Below are positions 38,040 through 44,288 of a stretch of 44,288 nt of DNA, piece after piece. Where the stretch lies: positions 1 to 44,288 of the forward strand of contig JBBQFD010000003.1 of NCBI GenBank assembly GCA_038321575.1, read 5' to 3'. The stretch's first letter is position 1. Every line of letters begins with the position of its first letter. Position numbers and translations under genes: made by a program. Source of the stretch: JBBQFD01 sp038321575 (GTDB taxonomy: Bacteria; Bacillota_I; Bacilli_A; RF39; UBA660). The notes beneath the pieces were generated by a model. The model made no database searches and was not told the DNA's origin. It saw nothing but the letters and a program-made list of their open reading frames with translations.

Positions 38040-38139
38040 GTATTTAAAATTAGAAAAATCAAGATATATATTTATTAAGCACCAAAAAACTAGTTGGAAG
38101 AAACTAATTAAGATTTATGAACAAAATCTTGATAAATAA
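38023..38139 (+). CDS. Possible 38-residue peptide at the end of the cluster
   Basis: ATG 38023 overlaps gene C by 17 nt and reads 38 codons, strongly basic (MIKTVEYLKLEKSRYIFIKH and on to EQNLDK). AAGG at 38011-38014 could serve as ribosome binding site. The stop codon lies at the centre of a 24-nt palindrome. Such a short frame in an AT-rich genome may be chance. Confidence 0.35.
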   Translation: MIKTVEYLKLEKSRYIFIKHQKTSWKKLIKIYEQNLDK

Positions 38140-38151
38140 TTATTTATCAAG
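38128..38151 (+). repeat. 24-nt perfect palindrome over the serS promoter
   Basis: Two 12-nt inverted halves (38128-38139 and 38140-38151) with no spacer. It covers the -35 and the whole spacer of the serS promoter. As RNA it would also form a 9-bp stem for upstream transcripts, but no U tract follows. Confidence 0.7.
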
Positions 38152-38157
38152 TATAAT
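38129..38157 (+). promoter_or_regulatory. Promoter of the serS T-box leader
   Basis: TTGATA (38129-38134), 17-nt spacer, TATAAT (38152-38157). The spacer and -35 lie within a perfect palindrome. Confidence 0.75.
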
Positions 38158-38163
38158 ATAATA

Positions 38164-38361
38164 TATAATAAAAATGTAGATGGAAAATAGTAATAAGTTT
38201 AATTATTTATAGAAAGTTAGTGGTTAATGGAAACTAATAATAATAACTTATGAATCTAATCCAGAATGAAGTGGGAACACCTCCGGTAATGCCGTTATGC
38301 TAATTAAGACTATTTAGGATGGTACCGCAGGAATGCTCCTATATTGATAGTCTTTTTTTTA
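38164..38361 (+). promoter_or_regulatory. T-box riboswitch controlling serS (serine, UCU specifier)
   Basis: The leader contains the T-box core TGGTACCGC (38320-38328) within TTAGGATGG...GCAGG. A terminator stem AAGACTAT (38306-38313) pairs with ATAGTCTT (38347-38354), followed by eight T. Upstream, AAGTTA and TAACTT form stem I, and the triplet after GAA is TCT (38255-38257), a serine codon that matches the controlled gene. Uncharged tRNA-Ser should pair with the specifier and T-box bulge and favour the antiterminator, allowing serS transcription. Confidence 0.93.
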
Positions 38362-38379
38362 TTAAAAGGAGAGAATAAT

Positions 38380-39666
38380 ATGATAGATATTAATTTAGTA
38401 AGAGATAATCCCGAACTAGTAAGGAATAATATTAAAAAGAAATTTCAAGATCATAAATTACCCCTTATTGATGAGGTTTTAGCCTTAGATTTAAAGAATA
38501 GAGATTTAAAACTTAAAGGGGATAATTTAAGAGCTTTAAAAAACACTAAATCAGCCCAAATAGGGCTTCTTATGCGTGAGGGTAAACAAGTAGAAGCAGA
38601 TAGTATCAAAGAGGCTGTAAATGGCTATAATAATGAATTATTAGCAGTTGAAAAAGAAGAAGAAGAACTACAACTACAAATAAAAAAAATAATGATGAGT
38701 ATTCCTAATATCATAGCTGACTCTGTACCACTTGGTAAAAGTGATTTAGATAATGTTGAAGTAGCAGTCTATGGTGATAAGACTAAATATGATTATGAAG
38801 TCCCATATCACTTAGATATCTTAGAAAAATTAAATGGTATCGACTTAGATAGTGCAAGACGAGTATCGGGTAATGGGTTTTATTACTTAATGGGTGATAT
38901 TGCGAGACTTCATTCAGCTGTATTAACCTACGCTAGAGACTTTATGATTGACAAAGGATTTACATACGTTATACCACCATTCATGATTAGGGGGGACGTA
39001 GTAACTGGGGTTATGAGCTTTGAAGAAATGGATAATATGATGTATAAGATTGAAGGGGAAGACCTTTATTTAATTGGTACTTCTGAACATTCTATGATTG
39101 GTAAATTTAAAGACCAAATCTTAGATCAATCAGAACTTCCTTATACCATGACATCATACTCACCATGCTTCCGTAAAGAAAAAGGAGCTCATGGAATTGA
39201 AGAACGTGGTATCTACCGCATTCATCAATTTGAAAAACAAGAAATGATTGTTGTTTGTGATCCCAAAGACTCCGAAGCTTGGTTTGAAAAAATGTATAAT
39301 TACACCATTGAGTTATTTAGATCAATGGACGTTCCAGTAAGAGCCTTAGAGTGTTGCTCTGGCGATCTAGCTGATTTAAAATATAAATCAATTGATGTTG
39401 AAGCATGGAGTCCAAGACAACAAAAATACTTTGAAGTAGGTTCTTGCTCCAACTTAACTGATGCTCAAGCTAGAAGACTAGGTATTAGAGTAAAAAGTGG
39501 TAATGATAAATACTTCGCCCACACTCTAAACAATACCGTTGTCGCACCACCTAGAATGCTTATAGCCATCTTAGAGAATCATCTAAACCAAGATGGCTCT
39601 ATTAACATCCCCAAGATCTTACAACCATATATGGGTAATAAGACTAAGATAGATATAAAGAAATAG
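38380..39666 (+). CDS. serS: Seryl-tRNA synthetase
   Basis: A 428-residue class II synthetase. The N-terminal coiled-coil arm (about 1-105, DINLVRDNPELVRNNIKKKF to the KKIMMSIPN end) contacts the long variable arm of tRNA-Ser. The catalytic core shows motif 2, YSPCFRKEKGAHG then GIYRIHQFEK, and motif 3, GSCSNLTDAQARR with HTLNNTVVAPPRMLIAILE. The start is ATG 38380 behind AAAAGGAGAG. It is governed by the T-box leader just upstream. Arginine codons are mostly AGA/AGG, unlike prfA, where CGT prevails. Confidence 0.97.
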   Translation: MIDINLVRDNPELVRNNIKKKFQDHKLPLIDEVLALDLKNRDLKLKGDNLRALKNTKSAQIGLLMREGKQVEADSIKEAVNGYNNELLAVEKEEEELQLQIKKIMMSIPNIIADSVPLGKSDLDNVEVAVYGDKTKYDYEVPYHLDILEKLNGIDLDSARRVSGNGFYYLMGDIARLHSAVLTYARDFMIDKGFTYVIPPFMIRGDVVTGVMSFEEMDNMMYKIEGEDLYLIGTSEHSMIGKFKDQILDQSELPYTMTSYSPCFRKEKGAHGIEERGIYRIHQFEKQEMIVVCDPKDSEAWFEKMYNYTIELFRSMDVPVRALECCSGDLADLKYKSIDVEAWSPRQQKYFEVGSCSNLTDAQARRLGIRVKSGNDKYFAHTLNNTVVAPPRMLIAILENHLNQDGSINIPKILQPYMGNKTKIDIKK

Positions 39667-39689
39667 TAGGGATACTGTCTCTTTTTTTG
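39667..39689 (+). terminator. Probable weak terminator after serS
   Basis: AGGGA and TCTCT pair with one G-U across loop TACTG, then seven T. The stem is short. Confidence 0.55.
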
Positions 39690-39741
39690 TTTAAGTTATT
39701 TTAATTTGTAAACAATTAATTTATGATAGGAGTGTTTTATA

Positions 39742-40239
39742 TTGAAACAAAAGTATAGGTTGGCCTTTATTTTTATTGTTATTTCATTTACTTTATTTAC
39801 CAATAATGTAAATGCACAAAGGGGATGTTGTTCGTGGCATGGCGGAGTAGCGGGCTGTTCAAGTAACGGACGACAAATTTGTAATGATGGTACCTTGAGT
39901 CCAAGTTGTATATGTACCCCAATAAATTCATATATTTATGGTTGCACTAGTTCAAGCGCTATAAATTATAATTCAAAAGCCAACAAGGATAACGGAACTT
40001 GCAGATATTATATTTACGGTTGTACTGATAAAAACGCTACGAATTATAATTCAAATGCTAATACTAATGATGATTCCTGTAAATATTTAAACAACGAAGT
40101 TGTAAATTCTGGAAATGATGATGCAATAGACAACGAACCTTCTAATAATGCAGTTTGGATAGAATTAGCATTATTTGTAGGATTTATAATTAGCACCAAA
40201 TACATGTTTAAAAATACCAGAGGAGAGAAAAAGCCCTAA
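39742..40239 (+). CDS. Cys-rich secreted or membrane-anchored protein with GCTD repeats
   Basis: A 165-residue exported protein. The N-terminus is a signal peptide (about 1-25, ending NNVNAQ). Residues about 27-58 contain CCSWHGG, CSSNGRQIC and DGTLSPSC, a cysteine block I recall from small bacterial secreted proteins but cannot name. Two repeats follow (about 68-88 and 92-113) of the form YGCTxxxAxNYNxxAxxDxxxC, resembling the GCTD repeat known in secreted proteins of other phyla. A C-terminal hydrophobic helix and basic tail (about 138-165) would anchor it. The start is TTG 39742, spaced seven bases from AGGAGTG. Arginine codons are AGG, AGA and CGA only. Acquisition from elsewhere is plausible. 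Confidence 0.75.
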   Translation: MKQKYRLAFIFIVISFTLFTNNVNAQRGCCSWHGGVAGCSSNGRQICNDGTLSPSCICTPINSYIYGCTSSSAINYNSKANKDNGTCRYYIYGCTDKNATNYNSNANTNDDSCKYLNNEVVNSGNDDAIDNEPSNNAVWIELALFVGFIISTKYMFKNTRGEKKP

Positions 40240-40383
40240 AATTAACAATGTATTTTTCGCGTGGTAAAGAGAAATAATAGTAAGGCTATCATCCGAAGAT
40301 AACGCATTGCTGTAAATATTTTGTTTGATTTTTCAATTGATATGATAATCTTTATATTTATTTTACAAATTCAAAAGAAGTAA
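40240..40383. other. Intergenic stretch without a recognised element
   Basis: About 145 nt between the Cys-rich protein and the mazG promoter. It is less AT-rich in its first half. I see no open frame, terminator with U tract or RNA family. Confidence 0.5.
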
Positions 40384-40392
40384 TGTTATAAT
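40384..40392 (+). promoter_or_regulatory. Extended -10 promoter of the mazG/DUF2075 operon
   Basis: TGT TATAAT at 40384-40392; AGGTGAT begins at 40399 and ATG is at 40409. The -35 candidate TTTACA (40362-40367) is 19 nt away. Confidence 0.58.
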
Positions 40393-40408
40393 ATTTTTAG
40401 GTGATAAA

Positions 40409-40729
40409 ATGGAAAAAGCAAAAAGGGAAATTATAAAATTTGCTAAAGATAGGGATTGGGATCAATTCCATACTCCAGAAAACCTAGCAAAATCGATTTC
40501 AATTGAGGCAGGAGAACTTTTAGAATGCTTTCAATGGAATAGTAAATTTGATAAAGAAGAAGTTGCCGATGAGCTTGCTGATGTAGTCAATTATTGTATT
40601 TTGCTTGGTAATAAGCTAAATATTGATTTAGAAGAAATTGTGTTATCTAAAATTAAGAAAAATGAGTTAAAATATCCTATTGATAAATCAAAAGGTAAGA
40701 GTAATAAATATGACAAGTTAGGAGATTAA
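40409..40729 (+). CDS. MazG-type nucleotide pyrophosphohydrolase
   Basis: A 106-residue all-alpha NTP pyrophosphohydrolase of the single-domain MazG/dCTPase type. The metal-binding signature is complete: EAGE (Glu33, Glu36) and ELAD (Glu55, Asp58), with Trp in CFQWNSKF. Such enzymes hydrolyse NTPs or dNTPs, often modified or abnormal ones, to NMP and pyrophosphate. The AGGTGAT ribosome binding site sets the start. The next gene starts one base after its stop, so the pair is made together, which suggests the nucleotide-cleaving activity serves the nuclease-helicase. Confidence 0.93.
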   Translation: MEKAKREIIKFAKDRDWDQFHTPENLAKSISIEAGELLECFQWNSKFDKEEVADELADVVNYCILLGNKLNIDLEEIVLSKIKKNELKYPIDKSKGKSNKYDKLGD

Positions 40730-40730
40730 C

Positions 40731-42605
40731 ATGTTAGTATATGAAGGTATTAAAAGTAGTTTTTTATCTGATGTAATTGAAGATACAATTGTCGAAAGAA
40801 TCCTTGAAAAGTATGTTCCGATTTTTGGCAATAGTAACATATCACAAACAAGAGCATTTAAGAATTCTATGGAATATATGTATAAAGTACTTTCTGACGA
40901 TGAAATACCTGATAATTCTGGGATCGCAATCGAATTCAATATACCATCTACTTCAAAAAGAGTAGATTTTATTGTGTCTGGATTTGATCAATCTAAAAAT
41001 AGCTCAGTAATTATTATTGAATTGAAGCAATGGGACGAATGTTCTAAAGTAGATGGTAAGGACGGACTTGTTAAAACATATGTGGGTGGTAATTTCAGGG
41101 AAGTAACACATCCATCTTATCAAGCATGGTCATATGCAAGTCTAATTCAAGATTTTAATCAATCAGTACAAGAAGAAAGTATAGGATTATATCCATGTGC
41201 GTATCTTCATAACTATAAAATAACTGAAAATGATCCAATAATTGATAATATTTATCAAGAATATATAGAAGCCGCTCCTGTATTTGGTATGGGTGATGTT
41301 TTAAAACTAAGAGAATTTATTAAAAAATACGTTAAGTACGGTGATAATAAAGAACTTTTATACAAAATTGAAAATGGTAAGATTAGACCATCAAAAAGAT
41401 TACAAGATGCCTTATCGAGTATGTTAAAAGGGAATCAAGAATTTTTGATGATTGATGAACAGAAAGTTATATATGAAACCGCTATTGAATTATCATTGAA
41501 ATCATACGAAGATAACAAAAAAAGAGTATTGGTTATTAATGGCGGACCAGGGACTGGCAAGTCAGTATTGGCTATTAACTTATTAGTATATTTAACAAAT
41601 AAAAATATGGTAGTCAATTATGTTACTAAAAATGCTGCGCCGAGAAATGTTTTTTACGATAAATTAAAAGGAAATTTTAGTGCTAGTTATATTAAAAATT
41701 TATTTAAAGGGTCAGGAGTTTACACAGATGCAAAAACAAACACTTTTGATACTTTAGTGGTTGATGAAGCACATCGTTTAAATGCTAAATCTGGTATGTT
41801 TAAAAATCTAGGCGAAAACCAAGTCAAAGAAATAATAAATGCTGCCAAATGTTCAATATTCTTTTTAGATGAAAATCAAAAGGTGACCATGTCTGATATT
41901 GGTAGCGCAGATGTTATTAAAGCATATGCAAAACAAGCGAATGCTGAATTACACTTTGTTGAACTTGAATCACAATTTAGATGTAACGGATCAGATGGTT
42001 ATTTATCATGGTTAGACAATATACTAGAAATAAAAGAAACGGCCAATTATACTTTTGATTTTGATTACGATTTTAAAACCGTTGATTCTCCAGAAAAATT
42101 AAAAAATATGATTTTTGAAAAAAATAAAATTAATAATAAATCTAGATTAGTGGCTGGATATTGTTGGAATTGGATATCTGCGGGCAAAAATAACTCTGAA
42201 ATTCACGATATTGTTATACCTGAATACTCTTTTGAAATGAGTTGGAATTTAGGTAATAGTAGCACATGGGCTATTGATGAAAACTCGGTAAATGAAGTTG
42301 GATGTATCCATACTTGTCAAGGATTAGAATTTGATTATGTCGGAGTAATTATAGGTGAAGACATTAGATATGAGAATGGTCATATAATTACTGATTTTAC
42401 AAAGAGAGCAAAAACAGATAAATCTTTGTTTGGAATAGTTGCAAAATCTAGACAAAACAAAAATGAAGCTGATAAGCAGGCCGATCAAATAATAAAGAAC
42501 ACATACAGAACTTTAATGACTAGAGGAATGAAGGGGTGTTATATATATTGTGTTGATAAGAAGTTACAGGAATATTTTATTAGATCGTTGATAAAACAAA
42601 AATAA
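40731..42605 (+). CDS. PD-(D/E)xK nuclease plus DUF2075 helicase-like ATPase
   Basis: A 624-residue protein. The N-terminal region (about 60-130) has a restriction-nuclease-like core: RVDFIV (Asp79), then IIELKQW (Glu97, Lys99), followed by a Gln/Trp-containing helix (YQAWSYA). The ATPase is of the DUF2075 (Schlafen-like helicase, PF09848) type: Walker A GGPGTGKS (271-278), Walker B TLVVDEAH (Asp345, Glu346), the sensor LESQFRCNGSDGY and a late HTCQGLEFDYVGVI, then TYRTLMTRGMKGCY, with arginine finger. It would act on nucleic acid under stress or phage attack. Arginine codons are almost all AGA, with a single CGT, which suggests transfer. It is coupled to MazG. Confidence 0.9.
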   Translation: MLVYEGIKSSFLSDVIEDTIVERILEKYVPIFGNSNISQTRAFKNSMEYMYKVLSDDEIPDNSGIAIEFNIPSTSKRVDFIVSGFDQSKNSSVIIIELKQWDECSKVDGKDGLVKTYVGGNFREVTHPSYQAWSYASLIQDFNQSVQEESIGLYPCAYLHNYKITENDPIIDNIYQEYIEAAPVFGMGDVLKLREFIKKYVKYGDNKELLYKIENGKIRPSKRLQDALSSMLKGNQEFLMIDEQKVIYETAIELSLKSYEDNKKRVLVINGGPGTGKSVLAINLLVYLTNKNMVVNYVTKNAAPRNVFYDKLKGNFSASYIKNLFKGSGVYTDAKTNTFDTLVVDEAHRLNAKSGMFKNLGENQVKEIINAAKCSIFFLDENQKVTMSDIGSADVIKAYAKQANAELHFVELESQFRCNGSDGYLSWLDNILEIKETANYTFDFDYDFKTVDSPEKLKNMIFEKNKINNKSRLVAGYCWNWISAGKNNSEIHDIVIPEYSFEMSWNLGNSSTWAIDENSVNEVGCIHTCQGLEFDYVGVIIGEDIRYENGHIITDFTKRAKTDKSLFGIVAKSRQNKNEADKQADQIIKNTYRTLMTRGMKGCYIYCVDKKLQEYFIRSLIKQK

Positions 42606-42715
42606 AATCTATAAATTACAAAATAATATGAGTAATTATGTTAATTATTATTGCAATATCAATTGAAATTAATAATAAAATTTTTACAAATTAAAATATT
42701 TAAGGAGGTAAAGTT

Positions 42716-43036
42716 ATGGCTAGATATAGAAGATATTATAGAAAAGATCTTTCCGGTTTAATATTGTTGGTACTTATAGGGTTAATGTCGTGGTTTGCTA
42801 GTACTTTTAATCAACATCCTGTGCTAACAACAATTGTAATTGTTTCTATAGTTTCAATAACAGGGTATATAATTTATTTTTTCAAAAAAAAGAAAACTAT
42901 TAAAAACGAATTTAACAAAGGTAATGTTGGTATTTGCCCATTATGTGGTAGTCAATTAGTAGCAAAACAAGGTAAATATGGCCCATTTATTGGTTGCTCT
43001 AATTTCCCACAATGTCGATATATTCAAAATAAGTAA
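42716..43036 (+). CDS. Membrane protein with C-terminal topoisomerase-type zinc ribbon
   Basis: A 106-residue protein. A tyrosine/arginine-rich start (MARYRRYYRK) precedes two membrane helices (about 13-29 and 36-55), then a basic linker and a four-cysteine zinc ribbon: CPLCGSQL (Cys76, Cys79), GKYGPFIGCSNFPQC with two further Cys, matching the zf-C4 topoisomerase family. That domain binds single-stranded DNA in topoisomerase I. In membrane proteins of this kind it often accompanies restriction or helicase genes. The ribosome binding site AAGGAGGT is ideal. Confidence 0.85.
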   Translation: MARYRRYYRKDLSGLILLVLIGLMSWFASTFNQHPVLTTIVIVSIVSITGYIIYFFKKKKTIKNEFNKGNVGICPLCGSQLVAKQGKYGPFIGCSNFPQCRYIQNK

Positions 43037-43049
43037 TAAAAGCAGTATT

Positions 43050-43079
43050 AAAAGATAGTTTAAAATCTATCTTTTTTTC
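43050..43079 (+). terminator. Intrinsic terminator after the zinc-ribbon gene
   Basis: AAAAGATAG (43050-43058), 8-nt loop, CTATCTTTT (43067-43075) and more T. Confidence 0.82.
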
Positions 43080-43088
43080 TTATTGTGA

Positions 43089-43097
43089 TGGTATAAT
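43089..43097 (+). promoter_or_regulatory. Extended -10 promoter of the helicase gene
   Basis: TGG TATAAT at 43089-43097, 22 nt before ATG 43120. No -35 is clear. Confidence 0.55.
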
Positions 43098-43119
43098 ATT
43101 AATAGAATAAGAGGTTTTT

Positions 43120-44288
43120 ATGAGCGTAAACAATCGTAATGAATTAATTATTATAAAGGATGAAGATAAAACAAATGATGTTAGTTCAATTGTTTTTACC
43201 AGCGCCCAAAAGTATAGAGTAGTTTTCAACGGATCTGATCGTGCTTTTTTTTATGCTAAGAACAGTATAAAATTATTTAATAACCCAATATGCTTATCTT
43301 CAAGTGATGTGATTATAAAATATATTGATAAAGAGATTGATAACATTGATTCTATTTTAATTTTTAACAATCAATATGTAAAAATTATTTTTGTAAATAA
43401 TCTTAGTAGTTTATATTTGAAAAGAGATCTTATTATTGAAAAAAATTCATCTAAAGAAGAAAGTATTAACTGTTTTCAATACTTAAAACAATTAGCTAAA
43501 GTCGTTAGTATGGTAACTGATGATGGCAAAGTATTATTAAGTGATCAATATGAGAGAATGTCGGAGATTAACCATAAAAGTATTTTAGCAAAATACATTA
43601 CTCGTGAACGAATTAAAAAAAATAAGCTTTCTAATAATCTTATATATCCATTTGGATATAATTTAAGTCAAGGCGAAGCGGTAGAGAATGCTTTTAGTAA
43701 TGATGTTAGCATTATTGAAGGACCACCGGGAACCGGGAAAACTCAAACTATCTTAAATATTATTGCTAATGCGGTTATGCAAAACAAAACAGTAGCTGTT
43801 GTGTCTAATAATAATTCAGCAACAGCTAATGTAATTGAAAAACTAGAAAAAAGCTCTTTAGACTTTTTTGCTGCTTTTTTAGGTAGTAGAGATAACAAAG
43901 AAAAATTTATTGAACTACAGGATGAAGAATATCCTGATTTTAGTAATTGGCAAATGAATAGAGATCAGATGAATAAACTATCTGATTATTTGACTGAACA
44001 AAAAGAAGCAATTGCAAAGATGAATATAATAAGAAATAATGAAGCTAAAGCTATTCAAGAATTAAGTGATATTGAAAATGAAAATCATCATTATCATATA
44101 TACTTTAATGATCGCTCTAATAATATATTAGATATAAAAGCATTTGGTAATTTTAATGCTTCCAAAATAGAAGCATTCATTATAAAAATAGAAGAAATTC
44201 AAAGTAATAAAAAAAATATATCAATAATTGATAAAATTAAATTTTTATTTATCTACGGAATATATAATTTTAAATTATATAATAATCC
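43120..44288 (+). CDS. Superfamily 1 helicase-type ATPase, N-terminal part (truncated by window end)
   Basis: The frame from ATG 43120 is open for 389 codons to the end of the window. It starts behind TAAGAGG. The first 170 residues are a mixed domain without a name. Then come LSQGEAVENAF (Q motif), Walker A EGPPGTGKT (Gly201 to Thr208) and VAVVSNNNSATANVIEKL, which mark the AAA_11/Upf1-like SF1 family. A coiled-coil insertion begins near residue 285 (QMNKLSDYLTEQKEAIAKM), common in large members. Walker B and motifs III to VI lie beyond the window. Such proteins occur in defence islands and as DNA/RNA helicases. Arginine codons are mixed, unlike the DUF2075 gene, so it need not have the same origin. 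Confidence 0.85.
   Translation, partial: MSVNNRNELIIIKDEDKTNDVSSIVFTSAQKYRVVFNGSDRAFFYAKNSIKLFNNPICLSSSDVIIKYIDKEIDNIDSILIFNNQYVKIIFVNNLSSLYLKRDLIIEKNSSKEESINCFQYLKQLAKVVSMVTDDGKVLLSDQYERMSEINHKSILAKYITRERIKKNKLSNNLIYPFGYNLSQGEAVENAFSNDVSIIEGPPGTGKTQTILNIIANAVMQNKTVAVVSNNNSATANVIEKLEKSSLDFFAAFLGSRDNKEKFIELQDEEYPDFSNWQMNRDQMNKLSDYLTEQKEAIAKMNIIRNNEAKAIQELSDIENENHHYHIYFNDRSNNILDIKAFGNFNASKIEAFIIKIEEIQSNKKNISIIDKIKFLFIYGIYNFKLYNN

Noticed and set aside
40248..40280. Nine-codon frame between the Cys-rich gene and mazG
   Set aside because: Too short and without a ribosome binding site.
1..44288. Use of UGA as tryptophan (Mycoplasma code)
   Set aside because: Tryptophans are TGG, TGA ends several genes at the expected length, and RF2 is present.
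1..44288. tRNA or rRNA genes
   Set aside because: No cloverleaf-like GC-rich segment with GGTTC/CCA pattern was seen on either strand; almost all sequence is coding.

Overview
The window is a gene-dense, AT-rich chromosomal segment from a walled, low-GC Firmicute close to the Mollicutes (Erysipelotrichia/RF39/Izemoplasma-like Bacilli). The evidence is Gram-positive PolC, RNA polymerase delta subunit, RecU, DnaD, SpoVG, YutD, YwiB and a T-box leader, together with extreme A+T and recurrent AGGTGAT ribosome binding sites. TGA is a true stop codon: it ends the ywiB-like gene and the gene at 37320-38039, and both release factors are present, with RF2 made through a programmed frameshift at an in-frame TGA. 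The standard bacterial code therefore applies, not the Mycoplasma code. A bifunctional penicillin-binding protein shows that a peptidoglycan wall is made. The exact taxon is inference.

Layout: 1-6.5 kb holds a membrane-anchored glycoside-hydrolase-like protein, yutD, prfB (with frameshift), a YitT transporter-like protein, ftsEX, spoVG and divIC. From 6.5 to 10 kb on the minus strand is recU followed by a class A PBP. From 10 to 16 kb come ysxC, an orphan amidoligase, der, hup (HU), a CCA-adding enzyme and dnaD, then minus-strand lemA. From 16 to 21 kb come a PduL-type phosphotransacylase, ywiB-argS-rpoE and prfA-prmC. From 21 to 24 kb is one very large pseudopilin/leucine-rich-repeat surface protein. 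From 24 to 32 kb are polC, two small unknown genes and polA. From 32 to 34.2 kb is a small helical protein with two tandem cation-diffusion-facilitator paralogues. From 34.3 to 38.1 kb is a cluster of unrecognised genes, three of which share a C-x-H ... C-x2-C zinc-knuckle pattern. From 38.1 to 39.7 kb is T-box-controlled serS. From 39.7 kb to the end the content turns accessory: a Cys-rich secreted protein, a MazG-type pyrophosphohydrolase coupled to a PD-(D/E)xK nuclease plus DUF2075 helicase, a membrane zinc-ribbon protein, and the first 389 codons of a superfamily-1 helicase-type ATPase cut off by the window edge.

Most of the window is housekeeping: translation termination (prfA, prfB, prmC), aminoacylation (argS, serS), ribosome assembly GTPases (der, ysxC), replication (polC, polA, dnaD), nucleoid (HU), division and wall (ftsEX, divIC, PBP1). 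Genes are mostly in short operons, each with an extended -10 promoter (TGnTATAAT) very close to the start codon and a compact U-tailed hairpin at the end.

The best candidates for undescribed biology are the zinc-knuckle gene cluster at 34.5-38.1 kb, two of whose genes are served by a repeated combined terminator/promoter element, and the nuclease-helicase-pyrophosphohydrolase group at 40.4-44.3 kb, which looks like a defence or nucleic-acid-stress module. No rRNA, tRNA, CRISPR array or insertion sequence was seen, and no stretch longer than about 300 bases lacks a gene or an identifiable regulatory element.
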